From UBA4416 sp048498515 (GTDB taxonomy: Bacteria > Bacteroidota > Bacteroidia > B-17B0 > Aurantibacillaceae): a DNA stretch of 64,000 nt. Of this stretch, positions 1 to 8,809 are shown piece by piece (position 1 is the first letter of the stretch; every line of letters starts with the position of its first letter). The position numbers and the translations under genes are program-made. A model generated the notes under the pieces. It saw nothing but the letters and a program-made list of their open reading frames with translations, was not told where the DNA came from and did not search any database. The stretch covers positions 211,557 through 275,556 of the forward strand of contig JBEHXV010000001.1 in NCBI GenBank assembly GCA_048498515.1, in the 5' to 3' direction.

Positions 1-1
1 T

Positions 2-33
2 AAAAAGCCCTGTGAAGTTCACAGGGCTTTTTT
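2..33. terminator. Rho-independent, probably bidirectional terminator
   Basis: A 15-base arm at 2-16 (A-run then GCCCTGTGAA) pairs with 18-32, giving a GC-rich hairpin flanked by an A-run and a T-run. It probably ends a gene lying to the left of the window and could also act on the opposite strand. Confidence 0.8.
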
Positions 34-183
34 ATGCTATTAATAAAGGAAAGAAAATGTGTACACATAAAATAACCTATAATATACAAAGTGCAACTAA
101 AACATAAAAAACGGCAGGCTTAATTTTGCAAATTCTCTAGCCCTGACCTGACTATTTTAGTAAGTATGTTATGACGATTTTTC

Positions 184-1266
184 TCACAGTGTGGTCAACT
201 CTGCTTCAATTAAAAGTTGTTTAAGCTTCCCAAAAATCTTTCCAGCAATTAATGCATTGGAAGTATCTTTGTGATTTACTTTATACTCTTCTATTAATCT
301 ATTTATAGTTTCAGGAAGTACACCAGAGTTGAGTTGAGAAATGTAAGCCACTAATTTTGTTAGAAATGAATCCGGTATTGGTACTTCGTCATACTTTTCA
401 AATTCATATCGATCCCAATTTCCTATTAATTCCCCAATTTTAAACGCAAGAAGTTCCTCACCGGCTAATGAATGTTCAAGACTTTTTATCAGTCCACTAA
501 CCCTTTCTGCATTATCGTCTGATAATTTCCAATGAAAATCTTTTTCTTTTTGTCCTGTTACGTACGGTATTAGATAACTTAGAAAGTTACTTATTTCGGA
601 CTTTATTTTATTTTGCTCTTCATCTGAACAAATTGCAATGCAAGCACTTTCTATAATTGCACATACTACTTCCATTTTTCGTGGATCTTCTTGAGCTAAA
701 AAGCCAAATTCCCCATATATAAGATTGGTGTAATATTTCAAATTAAGCCCATAGAAACTTAACTCTAAAAGACTAAATAACCGTTTAGGTTTTTTACTTT
801 GAAAAGAGTTAAGGTCAATTTGAGGGAAATGTTTTTTGAAAATTTTTTCGTTCGTTACTAACTCCTGAACAATATCGTTCCAGAAAAAAATGCCAACAGG
901 AAATTTACCCGCATCTTTCCTTTTTTTAGAAATCAATCGCACTTCTCTTTGAAGGGGTGCGTCTGTTGAATGAGTGGTTGCAATGAAAAATATTTCCAAA
1001 GGCGGTTCAAACATTTCTGCTTTTATTATCTCTTCCTCAATTGTTTTTAATGTCAGGTGCAAATCATATTTTTTACATTGAACACCTGCATTTAGAAAAA
1101 AATAATCGTTTCCATAAACATCAACCCCATACTGAGCTTGATAAGTCCTACCATGTCGCTGCAAATTAGGGCTTTCCCATTTTATTTTTAAAGCGTCTAA
1201 AGTTATTTCTTCAAACTCCTCCCAGGATTTAGGAGTTGGTAAATTCATATTTGATAGTGTAGGCAT
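184..1266 (-). CDS. Orphan protein with N-terminal PD-(D/E)XK (restriction endonuclease-like) domain
   Basis: This 360-residue protein has an N-terminal half resembling the Mrr/restriction-endonuclease fold: acidic residues in a helix near 16-20 (WEEFEE), Asp49 in GVDVYG, and the Q-x-K pair Gln63/Lys65 in GVQCKKY, followed by an alternating strand and helix region to about residue 150. Such domains cut DNA and often form the effector part of bacterial defence proteins. The C-terminal 200 residues look mainly helical and I do not recognise them; they may be a sensor or oligomerisation region. No methylase, helicase, NTPase or transposase lies beside it, so it stands alone at the window edge. 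Its base composition looks more AT-rich than its neighbours, which fits horizontal gain. The nuclease fold is inferred from motif spacing; the defence role is a guess. Confidence 0.6.
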   Translation of the reverse strand: MPTLSNMNLPTPKSWEEFEEITLDALKIKWESPNLQRHGRTYQAQYGVDVYGNDYFFLNAGVQCKKYDLHLTLKTIEEEIIKAEMFEPPLEIFFIATTHSTDAPLQREVRLISKKRKDAGKFPVGIFFWNDIVQELVTNEKIFKKHFPQIDLNSFQSKKPKRLFSLLELSFYGLNLKYYTNLIYGEFGFLAQEDPRKMEVVCAIIESACIAICSDEEQNKIKSEISNFLSYLIPYVTGQKEKDFHWKLSDDNAERVSGLIKSLEHSLAGEELLAFKIGELIGNWDRYEFEKYDEVPIPDSFLTKLVAYISQLNSGVLPETINRLIEEYKVNHKDTSNALIAGKIFGKLKQLLIEAELTTL

Positions 1267-1383
1267 AATCTAACTATTATTGCTATGGTATTGTACAATT
1301 ACACATAGTAGTTGATGTCATTTTTCGGCATTAAGTCGTTCGTGTCTTGCCCTAAATCTAAATCCGCATAAAACCTGCGACCA

Positions 1384-2748
1384 TTACGAACCTTTCAATT
1401 TCGCCCTCATCAAAGGAATAAGCGCCAGCATTCCAATGACAAAGAACACAATTAAGGATAAAATAGACTGGCGCATGCCGCCAACAATCTGACTAATTGT
1501 ACCAAATAAAATAGTACCCATAATCATTCCTAGTTTCTCAATCACGTCATAAAAGCTGAAAAAGCTGGTATGATCTTCAGTTTCCGGTAAATATTTTGAA
1601 TAGGTAGAACGTGACAAAGCCTGCACACCACCCATTACCAAACCAACCAAAAATGCGACTATGTAAAACTGAACCGGAGTTCGTACTACTAAGTAAGTAA
1701 ACACACAAATAAAGATCCAGATGGCAATGGAACACATTAAAGCTTTGATGTTGCCAATTTTTGTTGAGAGCCAGGAAAATAAATACGAACCGGCAATACC
1801 TACAAACTGAATGATTAAGATACTAACAATTAAAGAAGTGGTTTTGGCTTTTTCTCCTGCCTCTCCTGCCCCCCAATCTATTTCGTTACGGGCAAACAAT
1901 ACGGCAACTACCATAATGGTTTGCACGCCCATGTTATAAAAGAAATAACCCGACAAAAACTGTTTCAGCGTTGGCATTTGTTTTATTTGCAACCACACCT
2001 GCTTTAATTCTCTGAAGCCTTTTGACAGAATTCCTGTCCTGTCGGCAGTATGATTGTCGTGCGTTTTGTTAGGAAGGTTTGCAAAAGTGTATTGAGCAAA
2101 GCCCATCCACCAAAGACCAACCAACAAGAACGAAACCTGAACATCAATTCCTTTATAATTAATATCGTCGCCTAAAATATGCCAAATGGTTTTTGTCATA
2201 ACCAATGCCAAGCAAACAATTAACAATAATGAGCTTCCAAAATAGCCTAAAGCAAAGCCGCGGGCGCTTACCTTATCCTGATTTTCAGAAGATGCTATTT
2301 GTGGTAAATAAGAATTATAATACACCAGGCTGCCCCAAAACCCAATGGTTGCTGTAATAAAGGGAACGAAGCTCAGCTCTAAATGATGTTTGCTAAAAAA
2401 GAATAAACACATGCAGGAAATAGCTCCCAAATAGCAGAAAAACTGAAGAAAGCGTTTTTTATTTCCCAAATAATCAGCCACACCGCTTAATAAAGGAGAG
2501 ATCATTACTACAATGGCTAAAGCAAAGGAATATACATACTCATAAAGCACATGGTTATCCAATTCGAAGCCAAAATAATTCACTTTATGACTAATGACCT
2601 CCTGGGCTAAGTTTTTAGTGGATGTTACCGCGTCATAAAAATTTGGGAAAATAGCGGATGTAATCACCAGTGGAAACACAGAGTTTGCCCAGTCGTAAAA
2701 GGTCCAGGCTTTAATGGTTTTAGCGTTGTCTTTTTCTATAAAGTTCAT
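1384..2748 (-). CDS. MFS transporter, UMF1 (Atg22-like) family
   Basis: A 454-residue inner-membrane protein with about 12 hydrophobic segments and the UMF1-family opening motif FYDWANS at about residues 17-23, followed by SVFPLVITSAIFP. A conserved motif LSGVADYLGNKKRFL occurs in the loop after the second or third membrane segment, as in major facilitator proteins. Members of this family resemble the fungal vacuolar effluxer Atg22; substrates in bacteria are generally unassigned. The start ATG at 2748 fits the family length. Upstream lies a degenerate repeat block (2755-2862) which separates it from the OmpA-like gene on the same strand, so co-transcription is possible but unproven. Confidence 0.85.
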   Translation of the reverse strand: MNFIEKDNAKTIKAWTFYDWANSVFPLVITSAIFPNFYDAVTSTKNLAQEVISHKVNYFGFELDNHVLYEYVYSFALAIVVMISPLLSGVADYLGNKKRFLQFFCYLGAISCMCLFFFSKHHLELSFVPFITATIGFWGSLVYYNSYLPQIASSENQDKVSARGFALGYFGSSLLLIVCLALVMTKTIWHILGDDINYKGIDVQVSFLLVGLWWMGFAQYTFANLPNKTHDNHTADRTGILSKGFRELKQVWLQIKQMPTLKQFLSGYFFYNMGVQTIMVVAVLFARNEIDWGAGEAGEKAKTTSLIVSILIIQFVGIAGSYLFSWLSTKIGNIKALMCSIAIWIFICVFTYLVVRTPVQFYIVAFLVGLVMGGVQALSRSTYSKYLPETEDHTSFFSFYDVIEKLGMIMGTILFGTISQIVGGMRQSILSLIVFFVIGMLALIPLMRAKLKGS

Positions 2749-2754
2749 AAGTTT

Positions 2755-2862
2755 AATTAGTTAATTCGACAATGAGTCAATTAGTTAATTGGCATTATTT
2801 ATTAAAGGCTTAAATTAAGTTTTTTATTCAATTGTCACATTACCTAATTGTCAAATCGACTA
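2755..2862. repeat. Degenerate inverted-repeat spacer (TTGACAAT family)
   Basis: The left half (TTAGTTAATTCGACAATGAG) is an imperfect inverse of the right half, which contains ATTGTCAAATCGAC at 2847-2860. The reverse complement of that 14-mer recurs exactly at 7615-7628, and related words appear at 55010-55110. The block provides the TAG stop codon of the OmpA-like gene. Confidence 0.6.
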
Positions 2863-3948
2863 ATTTTTTATGATCTCGAACTCCACCCTTCTGTTCTTTG
2901 CCATGCCTTCATCGGTATCGTTACTGGCTACAGGATACTCGCTGCCGTAACCTTTGAAATGCATTTTGTTTTGAACGCCTTTCTTAATCAGGTACTCAAA
3001 CACTTCCCTGGCACGTTGCTCCGATAATTTCTGGTTCTTAGACCTCGATCCTGAGTTATCGGAATGCCCATTAATTTGTACCTCCATTTGAGGATTGCGG
3101 ATGAGGTATTGCGATAATTTATTGAGCTCAGGATACGATTCGGGTAAAATATAATAGCGCCCGTTCTCGAAGAAAATATTTTTCAGGGTCACTTTTTCAC
3201 CTACTTTAATATTGTTTTTCACTTCCAATACCGAATCTTCTTCATTCACACTGAATGAGCCTACAATTTCCACTTTTACTTTTTCGGCCACCACTTTTTC
3301 TTTTACCAACGATACATCATCAATAAAATAATAAGCTTCCTTAAATCCAAATTTGAAAATGTTCATACGGATCATGTCCTTTTTTACGTGCGGACTAAAG
3401 TTACCTATGGTCAGGTATTTTTCGCCTCCATCGGCCAGGTATTTCCCTTTGATCCTGAACCATTTGTAGCCATTAATAAAGCTGCCCTTTTTGCTTACCG
3501 AATCAATTAAAGCGCTTTTAACCACATCGCCCTGGCTTTTATAGCCCATTTTGGTAAACAGGGCTCCAAAAGATTTAAGGCTGGCGTTACTCCAAAAGGC
3601 AAGTCTCACGTACATTTCAAATTCGTATGTGGTACCGCGGTGCAGGGCATCGGCCAGTTTTACCTGCAAAAACTCCTTGTATTTCTTCTGGAAACGAAGC
3701 CCGGCATAGCAATCGCCTGTTCGCGCCCCTTTTTGAGCTGTAGTATCGTTGGTTAAGGGCTGCTGGTAATAGTCGACACTGGCAATTTGCTGCCAGGGAA
3801 TGGCATTTTTAATATTTCCCGATTTTTTGCGGTAATTCTCAAAACTACCATTTGGGACCAGGTTTTTCTGAATTTCGGTAGTTTGCTGGCCAAAAATGCA
3901 GGTTGAAACCACAATAAGCACCAGCAAATATGACTTTTTCAGCTTCAT
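2860..3948 (-). CDS. OmpA-family outer-membrane/periplasmic protein
   Basis: A 362-residue exported protein. Residues 1-20 form a signal peptide ending in CIFG-Q. Residues about 28-215 are a beta-rich domain beginning NLVPNGSFENY, resembling carbohydrate-binding-type sandwiches found in other Bacteroidota OmpA proteins. The last about 105 residues are an OmpA C-terminal peptidoglycan-binding domain, with the motif NGHSDNSGSRSKNQKLSEQR and the final segment AKNRRVEFEI. The Asp and Arg that contact diaminopimelate are present. It probably tethers the outer membrane or a surface structure to peptidoglycan. The stop codon falls inside the neighbouring repeat block. Confidence 0.88.
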   Translation of the reverse strand: MKLKKSYLLVLIVVSTCIFGQQTTEIQKNLVPNGSFENYRKKSGNIKNAIPWQQIASVDYYQQPLTNDTTAQKGARTGDCYAGLRFQKKYKEFLQVKLADALHRGTTYEFEMYVRLAFWSNASLKSFGALFTKMGYKSQGDVVKSALIDSVSKKGSFINGYKWFRIKGKYLADGGEKYLTIGNFSPHVKKDMIRMNIFKFGFKEAYYFIDDVSLVKEKVVAEKVKVEIVGSFSVNEEDSVLEVKNNIKVGEKVTLKNIFFENGRYYILPESYPELNKLSQYLIRNPQMEVQINGHSDNSGSRSKNQKLSEQRAREVFEYLIKKGVQNKMHFKGYGSEYPVASNDTDEGMAKNRRVEFEIIKN

Positions 3949-4003
3949 TTATGTCCGCAAATGTAAGTTTTAGACGATATTCGATAAATATTTGTTATGA
4001 ACA

Positions 4004-4033
4004 TTTGTAATTAAAAAAAAAGCTGTATATTTG
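4004..4033 (+). promoter_or_regulatory. Bacteroidota-type promoter of rpsT
   Basis: TTTG at 4004-4007 and TATATTTG at 4026-4033 are separated by 18 bases, close to the phylum consensus TTTG-(19-21)-TAnnTTTG. The predicted start of transcription lies about 30 bases before the rpsT ATG. Confidence 0.6.
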
Positions 4034-4072
4034 CAATCCAAAATTAAAAAACAGAATTAATACTTTACTAGA

Positions 4073-4330
4073 ATGGCAAATCATAAGTCGGCAATAAAAA
4101 GAATCAGATCAAATAACGCTAAACGTTTACAAAACCGTTATTATGCTAAAACTACCCGTAACGCCGTAAAAAAATTACGTGGTACAGATAACAAAAAAGA
4201 CGCTGCGGCTTTATTACCAAAAGTGGTTGCTATGTTGGATAAATTAGCTAAGAAAAACGTTATTCATAAAAACAAAGCGTCTAACTTAAAGTCAAAATTG
4301 GCTAAAAAAGTAAACGCTATTGCAAAATAA
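4073..4330 (+). CDS. rpsT: 30S ribosomal protein S20
   Basis: The 85-residue basic protein starts MANHKSAIKRIRSNNAKRLQ, the characteristic S20 N-terminus, and is rich in Lys and Arg along a helical length normal for the family. S20 binds 16S rRNA in the 30S body. The gene is monocistronic, with its own promoter upstream and a hairpin terminator directly after the stop. Codons are strongly biased, consistent with high expression. Confidence 0.98.
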   Translation: MANHKSAIKRIRSNNAKRLQNRYYAKTTRNAVKKLRGTDNKKDAAALLPKVVAMLDKLAKKNVIHKNKASNLKSKLAKKVNAIAK

Positions 4331-4352
4331 TCTGCAATTACAGAAATACTAC

Positions 4353-4381
4353 AAAAAATCCCGCTTATTGCGGGATTTTTT
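4353..4381 (+). terminator. Terminator after rpsT
   Basis: The arms AAAAAATCCCGC (4353-4364) and its inverse (4370-4381) enclose a TTATT loop and are followed by a run of T. Confidence 0.9.
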
Positions 4382-4425
4382 TTTGATTTAATACTAAAAT
4401 AATTAGGCTTTAAGTAATTATTTCA

Positions 4426-4433
4426 TATTTTTG
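4426..4433 (+). promoter_or_regulatory. Likely -7 element of the TPR lipoprotein gene
   Basis: TATTTTTG at 4426-4433 matches TAnnTTTG and lies 29 bases before the ATG. The -33 position (about 4403-4406, TTAG) is a poor match. Confidence 0.45.
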
Positions 4434-4462
4434 TCGAAATAAAAAACACATAACTCTCAAAT

Positions 4463-6205
4463 ATGATGAATACTAAAAATTTACGAAATTTAACCCTTGC
4501 TGTTGGCGCAACTGCCCTATTAGTTGGTTGCAATGGTTTAGGAAAAATGGTAAAAAAACAGGCTACTATTACTTATGATGTAAAACCTAATCCATTGGAA
4601 ATGCATGGAGATAGCGTTGTATTCACAGTAACGGGAAAATACCCTGCAAAAATGTTTGCTAAAAAAGCAACCGTAACAGTTACTCCGGTTGTAAAATACG
4701 CGGGTGGCGAAAAAGCCATGAAACCTGTTATTTTAGTTGGCGAAAAGGGAACCGGCAGCGGTCAAAAGATCAGCTACGAAAAAGGCGGTACTTTTAGCTA
4801 TACATCAGAAAAGTTTGTTTATGAGCCTGCCATGAAAGTAGCTACTGTTGAGTTACGTGCTCAGGGCGCTGTAAAGAAAAAAACCAAAGATTTTACCCCG
4901 GTAAAAATTGCTGACGGTACCATTGTTACACCTTTATTGGTGCGCAACGATGAAAAAGGAATTTATGCAAAAGACGCTTTTGTAAAAATAACTCCTGTTA
5001 ACCAAACAGCTAATATCTATTACTTAATCAACAAATCTGACGTTCGCGCCAGCGAAATGAAGAGTGATGAGATTAAGAATTTAGATAACTTCATCAACAC
5101 AAACATCAACAACCCATGGTATGAGTTCAAAGATATTAACGTATCGGCTTACGCATCTCCGGACGGTGAATTATCTTTAAACGAAAACTTAGCTAAAGAC
5201 CGTGCAAAATCAGGTTCAAAAGCGGTAATGGGTCAGTTCAAAAAGAACAAGAACAAAGACCAAAAATTCGGTAAAGAAGAGTCAAACTACAAAACTCAAA
5301 CAACTGCTGAAGATTGGGATGGTTTCAAAAAATTAATGGAATCTTCTTCAATTGCTGATAAAGATTTGATCTTACGTGTTTTAACCATGTACCAGGATGG
5401 TGACCAACGTGAAAAAGAGATCAAAAATTTATCGAAAACCTACACTGAGGTTGCTGAGAAAATTTTACCAAAATTACGCCGTTCGGTATTAACTGTAAAC
5501 GTTGACAAAAAATCACGTACAGATGAAATGATCACTAAATTAACCACTACTTACCCTGATTCATTATCAGTAGAAGAAATGTTATACGGTGCTACATTAA
5601 CCAACGACATCAACACTAAAGTAATGATTTACCAGGCTGCCGATAAAAAATACGGTTCTGACTGGAGAACATCAAACAACTTAGGTGTGGCTTATTTAAT
5701 GCAAAACAAAGTGGCTGAAGCTACCGACGCTTTTGGCCGTGCAGAAAAAACAGCTAACGGAAACCCGATAGTGATGAATAATTTAGGTATTATTGCCGCT
5801 AAAAAAGGCGACCGTAAAAAAGCAATGGAATACTACGATAAAGCTAACGGTGCCGGTACTGAAGTAAACTACAACAAAGGTATTGTTAACGTTCGCGATG
5901 GTAAATACTCTGACGCTGTTGGAAACTTTGGTTCTTACAAAGGATTCAATAAAGGTTTAGCTGAGTTGTTAAATGGCAACCAGGGAGCTGTAGCTTCTAC
6001 CTTAGATGGCAGCAGCGAAAAAGACATGGCAATGGCTTATTATTTAAAAGCTGTAGCTGCAGCACGTAACAACAACGCTGCTGACGTAAACTCAAACTTA
6101 AAAACAGCTATTGAAAAAGATGGTTCTTTAAAAGCAGCCGCTAAAGATGATGCAGAATTCATCAAAATGCGCGAAAATGCTGATTTCAAATCAATGACCA
6201 ACTAA
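4463..6205 (+). CDS. Abundant-looking TPR lipoprotein with degenerate OmpA-like segment
   Basis: A 580-residue lipoprotein: the lipobox LLVGC places the lipidated Cys at about residue 23. Residues about 30-170 are beta-rich repeats; residues about 185-270 contain ISAYASPDG-like text (VSAYASPDGELSLNENLAKDRA), which resembles the OmpA-like fold (N..LA..RA pattern) without all peptidoglycan-binding residues. The C-terminal half holds tetratricopeptide repeats (for example NNLGVAYLMQNKVAEATDAF and NNLGIIAAKKGDRKKAMEYY). It is the type of protein found once per genome in Bacteroidota, with no assigned function that I know. Strong codon bias similar to rpsT and a strong terminator suggest high expression. 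It may scaffold the periplasm or cell envelope. The first or second Met could be the true start. Confidence 0.8.
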   Translation: MMNTKNLRNLTLAVGATALLVGCNGLGKMVKKQATITYDVKPNPLEMHGDSVVFTVTGKYPAKMFAKKATVTVTPVVKYAGGEKAMKPVILVGEKGTGSGQKISYEKGGTFSYTSEKFVYEPAMKVATVELRAQGAVKKKTKDFTPVKIADGTIVTPLLVRNDEKGIYAKDAFVKITPVNQTANIYYLINKSDVRASEMKSDEIKNLDNFINTNINNPWYEFKDINVSAYASPDGELSLNENLAKDRAKSGSKAVMGQFKKNKNKDQKFGKEESNYKTQTTAEDWDGFKKLMESSSIADKDLILRVLTMYQDGDQREKEIKNLSKTYTEVAEKILPKLRRSVLTVNVDKKSRTDEMITKLTTTYPDSLSVEEMLYGATLTNDINTKVMIYQAADKKYGSDWRTSNNLGVAYLMQNKVAEATDAFGRAEKTANGNPIVMNNLGIIAAKKGDRKKAMEYYDKANGAGTEVNYNKGIVNVRDGKYSDAVGNFGSYKGFNKGLAELLNGNQGAVASTLDGSSEKDMAMAYYLKAVAAARNNNAADVNSNLKTAIEKDGSLKAAAKDDAEFIKMRENADFKSMTN

Positions 6206-6218
6206 GAAATATAATTAA

Positions 6219-6252
6219 AAAAAAAGCTCCCTGGAACCAGGGAGCTTTTTTT
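6219..6252 (+). terminator. Terminator after the TPR lipoprotein gene
   Basis: A-run plus GCTCCCTGG pairs with CCAGGGAGC plus T-run around an AA centre, a near-perfect intrinsic terminator. Confidence 0.9.
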
Positions 6253-6344
6253 ATGACCAAAAAATTATTAAAAGCCTGTAAAAACCTCTATATTTAAACT
6301 CCTCATTGGCGCTGGTGTGCCATGAGAAAACCCTAGATCATCCT

Positions 6345-7595
6345 ATGGCCAAAGTTATTCCTTTTAGAGCAATACGTCCTGAGAACGATAAAGTTCATTT
6401 AGTTGCCTCACGCTCTGTTGATGGTTACAACTCCGCTGAATTAAGAGATAAACTTGCTGGTAACCCCTACTCTTTTTTACACGTTATTAACCCCGATTTT
6501 GACGATGGTATTAAAACCAAGCCGGGTTCAAAAGAACGTTTGGCAAAAGTAAAAGCCCACTTCAAAAAATTTGTTCGTGAGAAAATCTTCTTACGCGACG
6601 AAAGTCCCTGTTATTATTTATACCGTCAAATTAAAAATGGCGATGAGTTCCTTGGCATTATTGCCTGCACCAGTATTGATGATTACATGAGCGGCGTCAT
6701 TAAAATTCATGAACAAACCTTAACACAACGCGAAGAAAAACTAAAGGATTACCTGGATGTGTGTGAGTTTAATGCAGAACCTGTGTTATTTTGTTACCCA
6801 AACGATGAGGTCATTGACAAACTCTCGGACGAAGTAGCCGCCACACGTCCCGATTATGATTTTACCACTACGGATAAAGTTCGCCACACACTGTGGATCA
6901 TGAGCAACCGAAAAACAGTGAAACAAATTGCCGAACGTTTTTCAACCATCCCAAATATTTACATTGCCGATGGGCATCACCGCTCGGCCTCGGCAACGCT
7001 GTTGGGCAAATTAAGACGCAGCACGCGCAAATCCTATACCGGCGAAGAAGCTTTTAATTATTACCTCGGCGTGTTTTTTCCCGAAAACCATTTAAAGATC
7101 TACGATTACAACAGGATTGTAAAAGACCTGAACAATCTTTCGGTGAGTGAACTGATGCACCAACTGAAAAACAATTTTGACATTACAGAAATTAAGGAAA
7201 GTGATTTTAAACCAACCCGCAAGCACGAAATTTCGATGTATGTGGATAATAAATGGTATTCACTGAAAGCAAAAGATTCTATTTATAATGCCAAAGATCC
7301 TATTGACAGCCTTGATGCGGCTATTTTAACCAAGTACATCCTTGCTCCTGTGCTGGATATTCACGACCTGAAAACCGATAAGCGCATTGGTTTTATTCCT
7401 GGTGTGCGCGGCAGCAAGGAATTGAAGAAACAGGTGGACGAAGGCAAGGCCGCCATCGCGTTTGGCCTGTACCCGGTAACTATGGAGCATTTAAAGTGGA
7501 TTGCCGACACTAATAACATTATGCCTCCAAAATCGACCTGGGTAGAACCTAAGATGCGCAGCGGTTTAGTGATTTATAGTTTGGAGGAAAATTAA
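6345..7595 (+). CDS. DUF1015 family protein
   Basis: A 416-residue cytosolic protein with the DUF1015 hallmarks: the opening MAKVIPFRAIRP, a PYSFLHVINP segment near residue 55, and the motif IADGHHRSASA near residue 205, followed by YYLGVFFPE. The family is conserved in bacteria and often lies beside serine biosynthesis genes, but its reaction is unknown; no ser genes are adjacent here. The ATG at 6345 is preferred over a TTG at 6306 because family homology begins at MAKVIPF. It is followed within 32 bases by the GNAT gene. Confidence 0.85.
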   Translation: MAKVIPFRAIRPENDKVHLVASRSVDGYNSAELRDKLAGNPYSFLHVINPDFDDGIKTKPGSKERLAKVKAHFKKFVREKIFLRDESPCYYLYRQIKNGDEFLGIIACTSIDDYMSGVIKIHEQTLTQREEKLKDYLDVCEFNAEPVLFCYPNDEVIDKLSDEVAATRPDYDFTTTDKVRHTLWIMSNRKTVKQIAERFSTIPNIYIADGHHRSASATLLGKLRRSTRKSYTGEEAFNYYLGVFFPENHLKIYDYNRIVKDLNNLSVSELMHQLKNNFDITEIKESDFKPTRKHEISMYVDNKWYSLKAKDSIYNAKDPIDSLDAAILTKYILAPVLDIHDLKTDKRIGFIPGVRGSKELKKQVDEGKAAIAFGLYPVTMEHLKWIADTNNIMPPKSTWVEPKMRSGLVIYSLEEN

Positions 7596-7596
7596 T

Positions 7597-7632
7597 GTGA
7601 CAATAAGTCAATGAGTCGATTTGACAATGACT
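7597..7632. repeat. TTGACAAT-family repeat fragment
   Basis: The spacer reads GTGACAATAAGTCAATGAG then GTCGATTTGACAAT (7615-7628). The latter is the exact inverse of 2847-2860. The start codon of the following gene (7627) lies at its edge. Confidence 0.55.
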
Positions 7633-8154
7633 GAACAATCGCCTGAAATAATCCGTATTTCCATTAAGGATGTTGAAACACTCCGGAGCCTCAGCATACA
7701 AACCTTTACCGAAACATTTGCAGGGCAAAACACGGAAAGTGATATGCAACAGTATATCTCCGAAAATTTAAGTACCGAAAAATTGTTAGCTGAATTGCAG
7801 CATCCGGATTCACGATTTTATTTTATCGGGTCAGGCAACAAGATCATGGGTTATTTAAAATTGAACAGCAGTAATGCCCAAACAGAAAAAAACAATGCCA
7901 ATAGCCTCGAAATAGAACGAATCTATGTTCTGAAAGAATATCATGGAAAAGGCATAGGCTATTTGTTACTGAAAAAAGCCATTGAAGTAGGCCGTGAAAA
8001 ACAGGATGCGTACATTTGGCTGGGTGTTTGGGAGGAAAACACAAAAGCCATTGCTTTTTATCACAAGCATGGTTTTGTAACCTACGATAAACATCTTTTT
8101 AAATTAGGCAACGATGAACAAACAGACCTGATGATGAAATTAGAACTGAATTAA
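7627..8154 (+). CDS. GNAT-family N-acetyltransferase
   Basis: A 175-residue protein with the GNAT fold: strand text LEIERIYVLKEYHGKGIGYLLL holds the acetyl-CoA-binding R/Q-x-x-G-x-G/A pattern (YHGKGIG, about residues 105-112), and NTKAIAFYHKHGF is the usual motif B. It acetylates an unidentified amine substrate, possibly a protein or small molecule. The ATG at 7627 is chosen over an upstream TTG within the repeat. It ends one base before yggS, so the two are probably translated from the same message. Confidence 0.85.
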   Translation: MTEQSPEIIRISIKDVETLRSLSIQTFTETFAGQNTESDMQQYISENLSTEKLLAELQHPDSRFYFIGSGNKIMGYLKLNSSNAQTEKNNANSLEIERIYVLKEYHGKGIGYLLLKKAIEVGREKQDAYIWLGVWEENTKAIAFYHKHGFVTYDKHLFKLGNDEQTDLMMKLELN

Positions 8155-8155
8155 C

Positions 8156-8806
8156 ATGCCTATAGCAGAAAACATAGCGTATATTAAAAAGAGCATTCCC
8201 CCGCATGTAACACTGGTTGCTGTTTCGAAAACAAAACCAAATGCCCTGCTTATGGAAGCATATGAAGCCGGACAACGCCATTTTGGTGAGAATTATGTGC
8301 AGGAACTGGTTGACAAGCAAAGTGCTTTACCAACCGATATTAACTGGCATTTCATAGGGCATTTGCAAAGCAATAAGGTAAAATACATTGCCCCTTTTGT
8401 GCACCTCATTCATGGCGTGGACAGTTTTAGCCTGCTGAAAGAGATCAATAAACAGGCACAAAAAAATAACCGGGTCATTGATTGCCTGCTGCAAATTTAC
8501 ATTGCGCAAGAGGAAACAAAATTTGGCCTGGATTTTAATGAGGCCGAAGCGATCTTGCATTCGGAAGAACTGAAACAACTGAAGCACATTGCCATTAAAG
8601 GCTTTATGGCCATGGCTTCCAATACTGATGATGAGGAACAAATTAAAAGAGAGTTCAGCTCACTAAAAACATTCAGTAATCAATATTCCCAACTTTCCAT
8701 CCTGAGCTTTGGCATGAGCAGTGATTACCAACTGGCCATAGCCTGTGGCAGTACCATGGTGCGCGTAGGCAGCAGCATTTTTGGAGAACGGAGTTACGCG
8801 AAGTAA
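8156..8806 (+). CDS. yggS: YggS/PROSC family PLP homeostasis protein
   Basis: A 216-residue protein with the family motif VAVSKTKP, where Lys25 would hold pyridoxal phosphate, then HFGENYVQEL and WHFIGHLQSNK, and near the C-terminus SFGMSSDYQLAI and VRVGSSIFG. The family binds PLP as a single-domain alanine-racemase-like barrel and controls vitamin B6 and amino/keto acid balance rather than catalysing a known major reaction. Length is slightly short but normal. It ends three bases before the convergent membrane protein gene, without an obvious terminator. Confidence 0.93.
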   Translation: MPIAENIAYIKKSIPPHVTLVAVSKTKPNALLMEAYEAGQRHFGENYVQELVDKQSALPTDINWHFIGHLQSNKVKYIAPFVHLIHGVDSFSLLKEINKQAQKNNRVIDCLLQIYIAQEETKFGLDFNEAEAILHSEELKQLKHIAIKGFMAMASNTDDEEQIKREFSSLKTFSNQYSQLSILSFGMSSDYQLAIACGSTMVRVGSSIFGERSYAK

Positions 8807-8809
8807 TTC

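Noticed and set aside
184..1266. Complete defence system around the nuclease-fold gene
   Set aside because: No partner gene (helicase, NTPase, methylase) is visible on either side, so only the single gene is reported.
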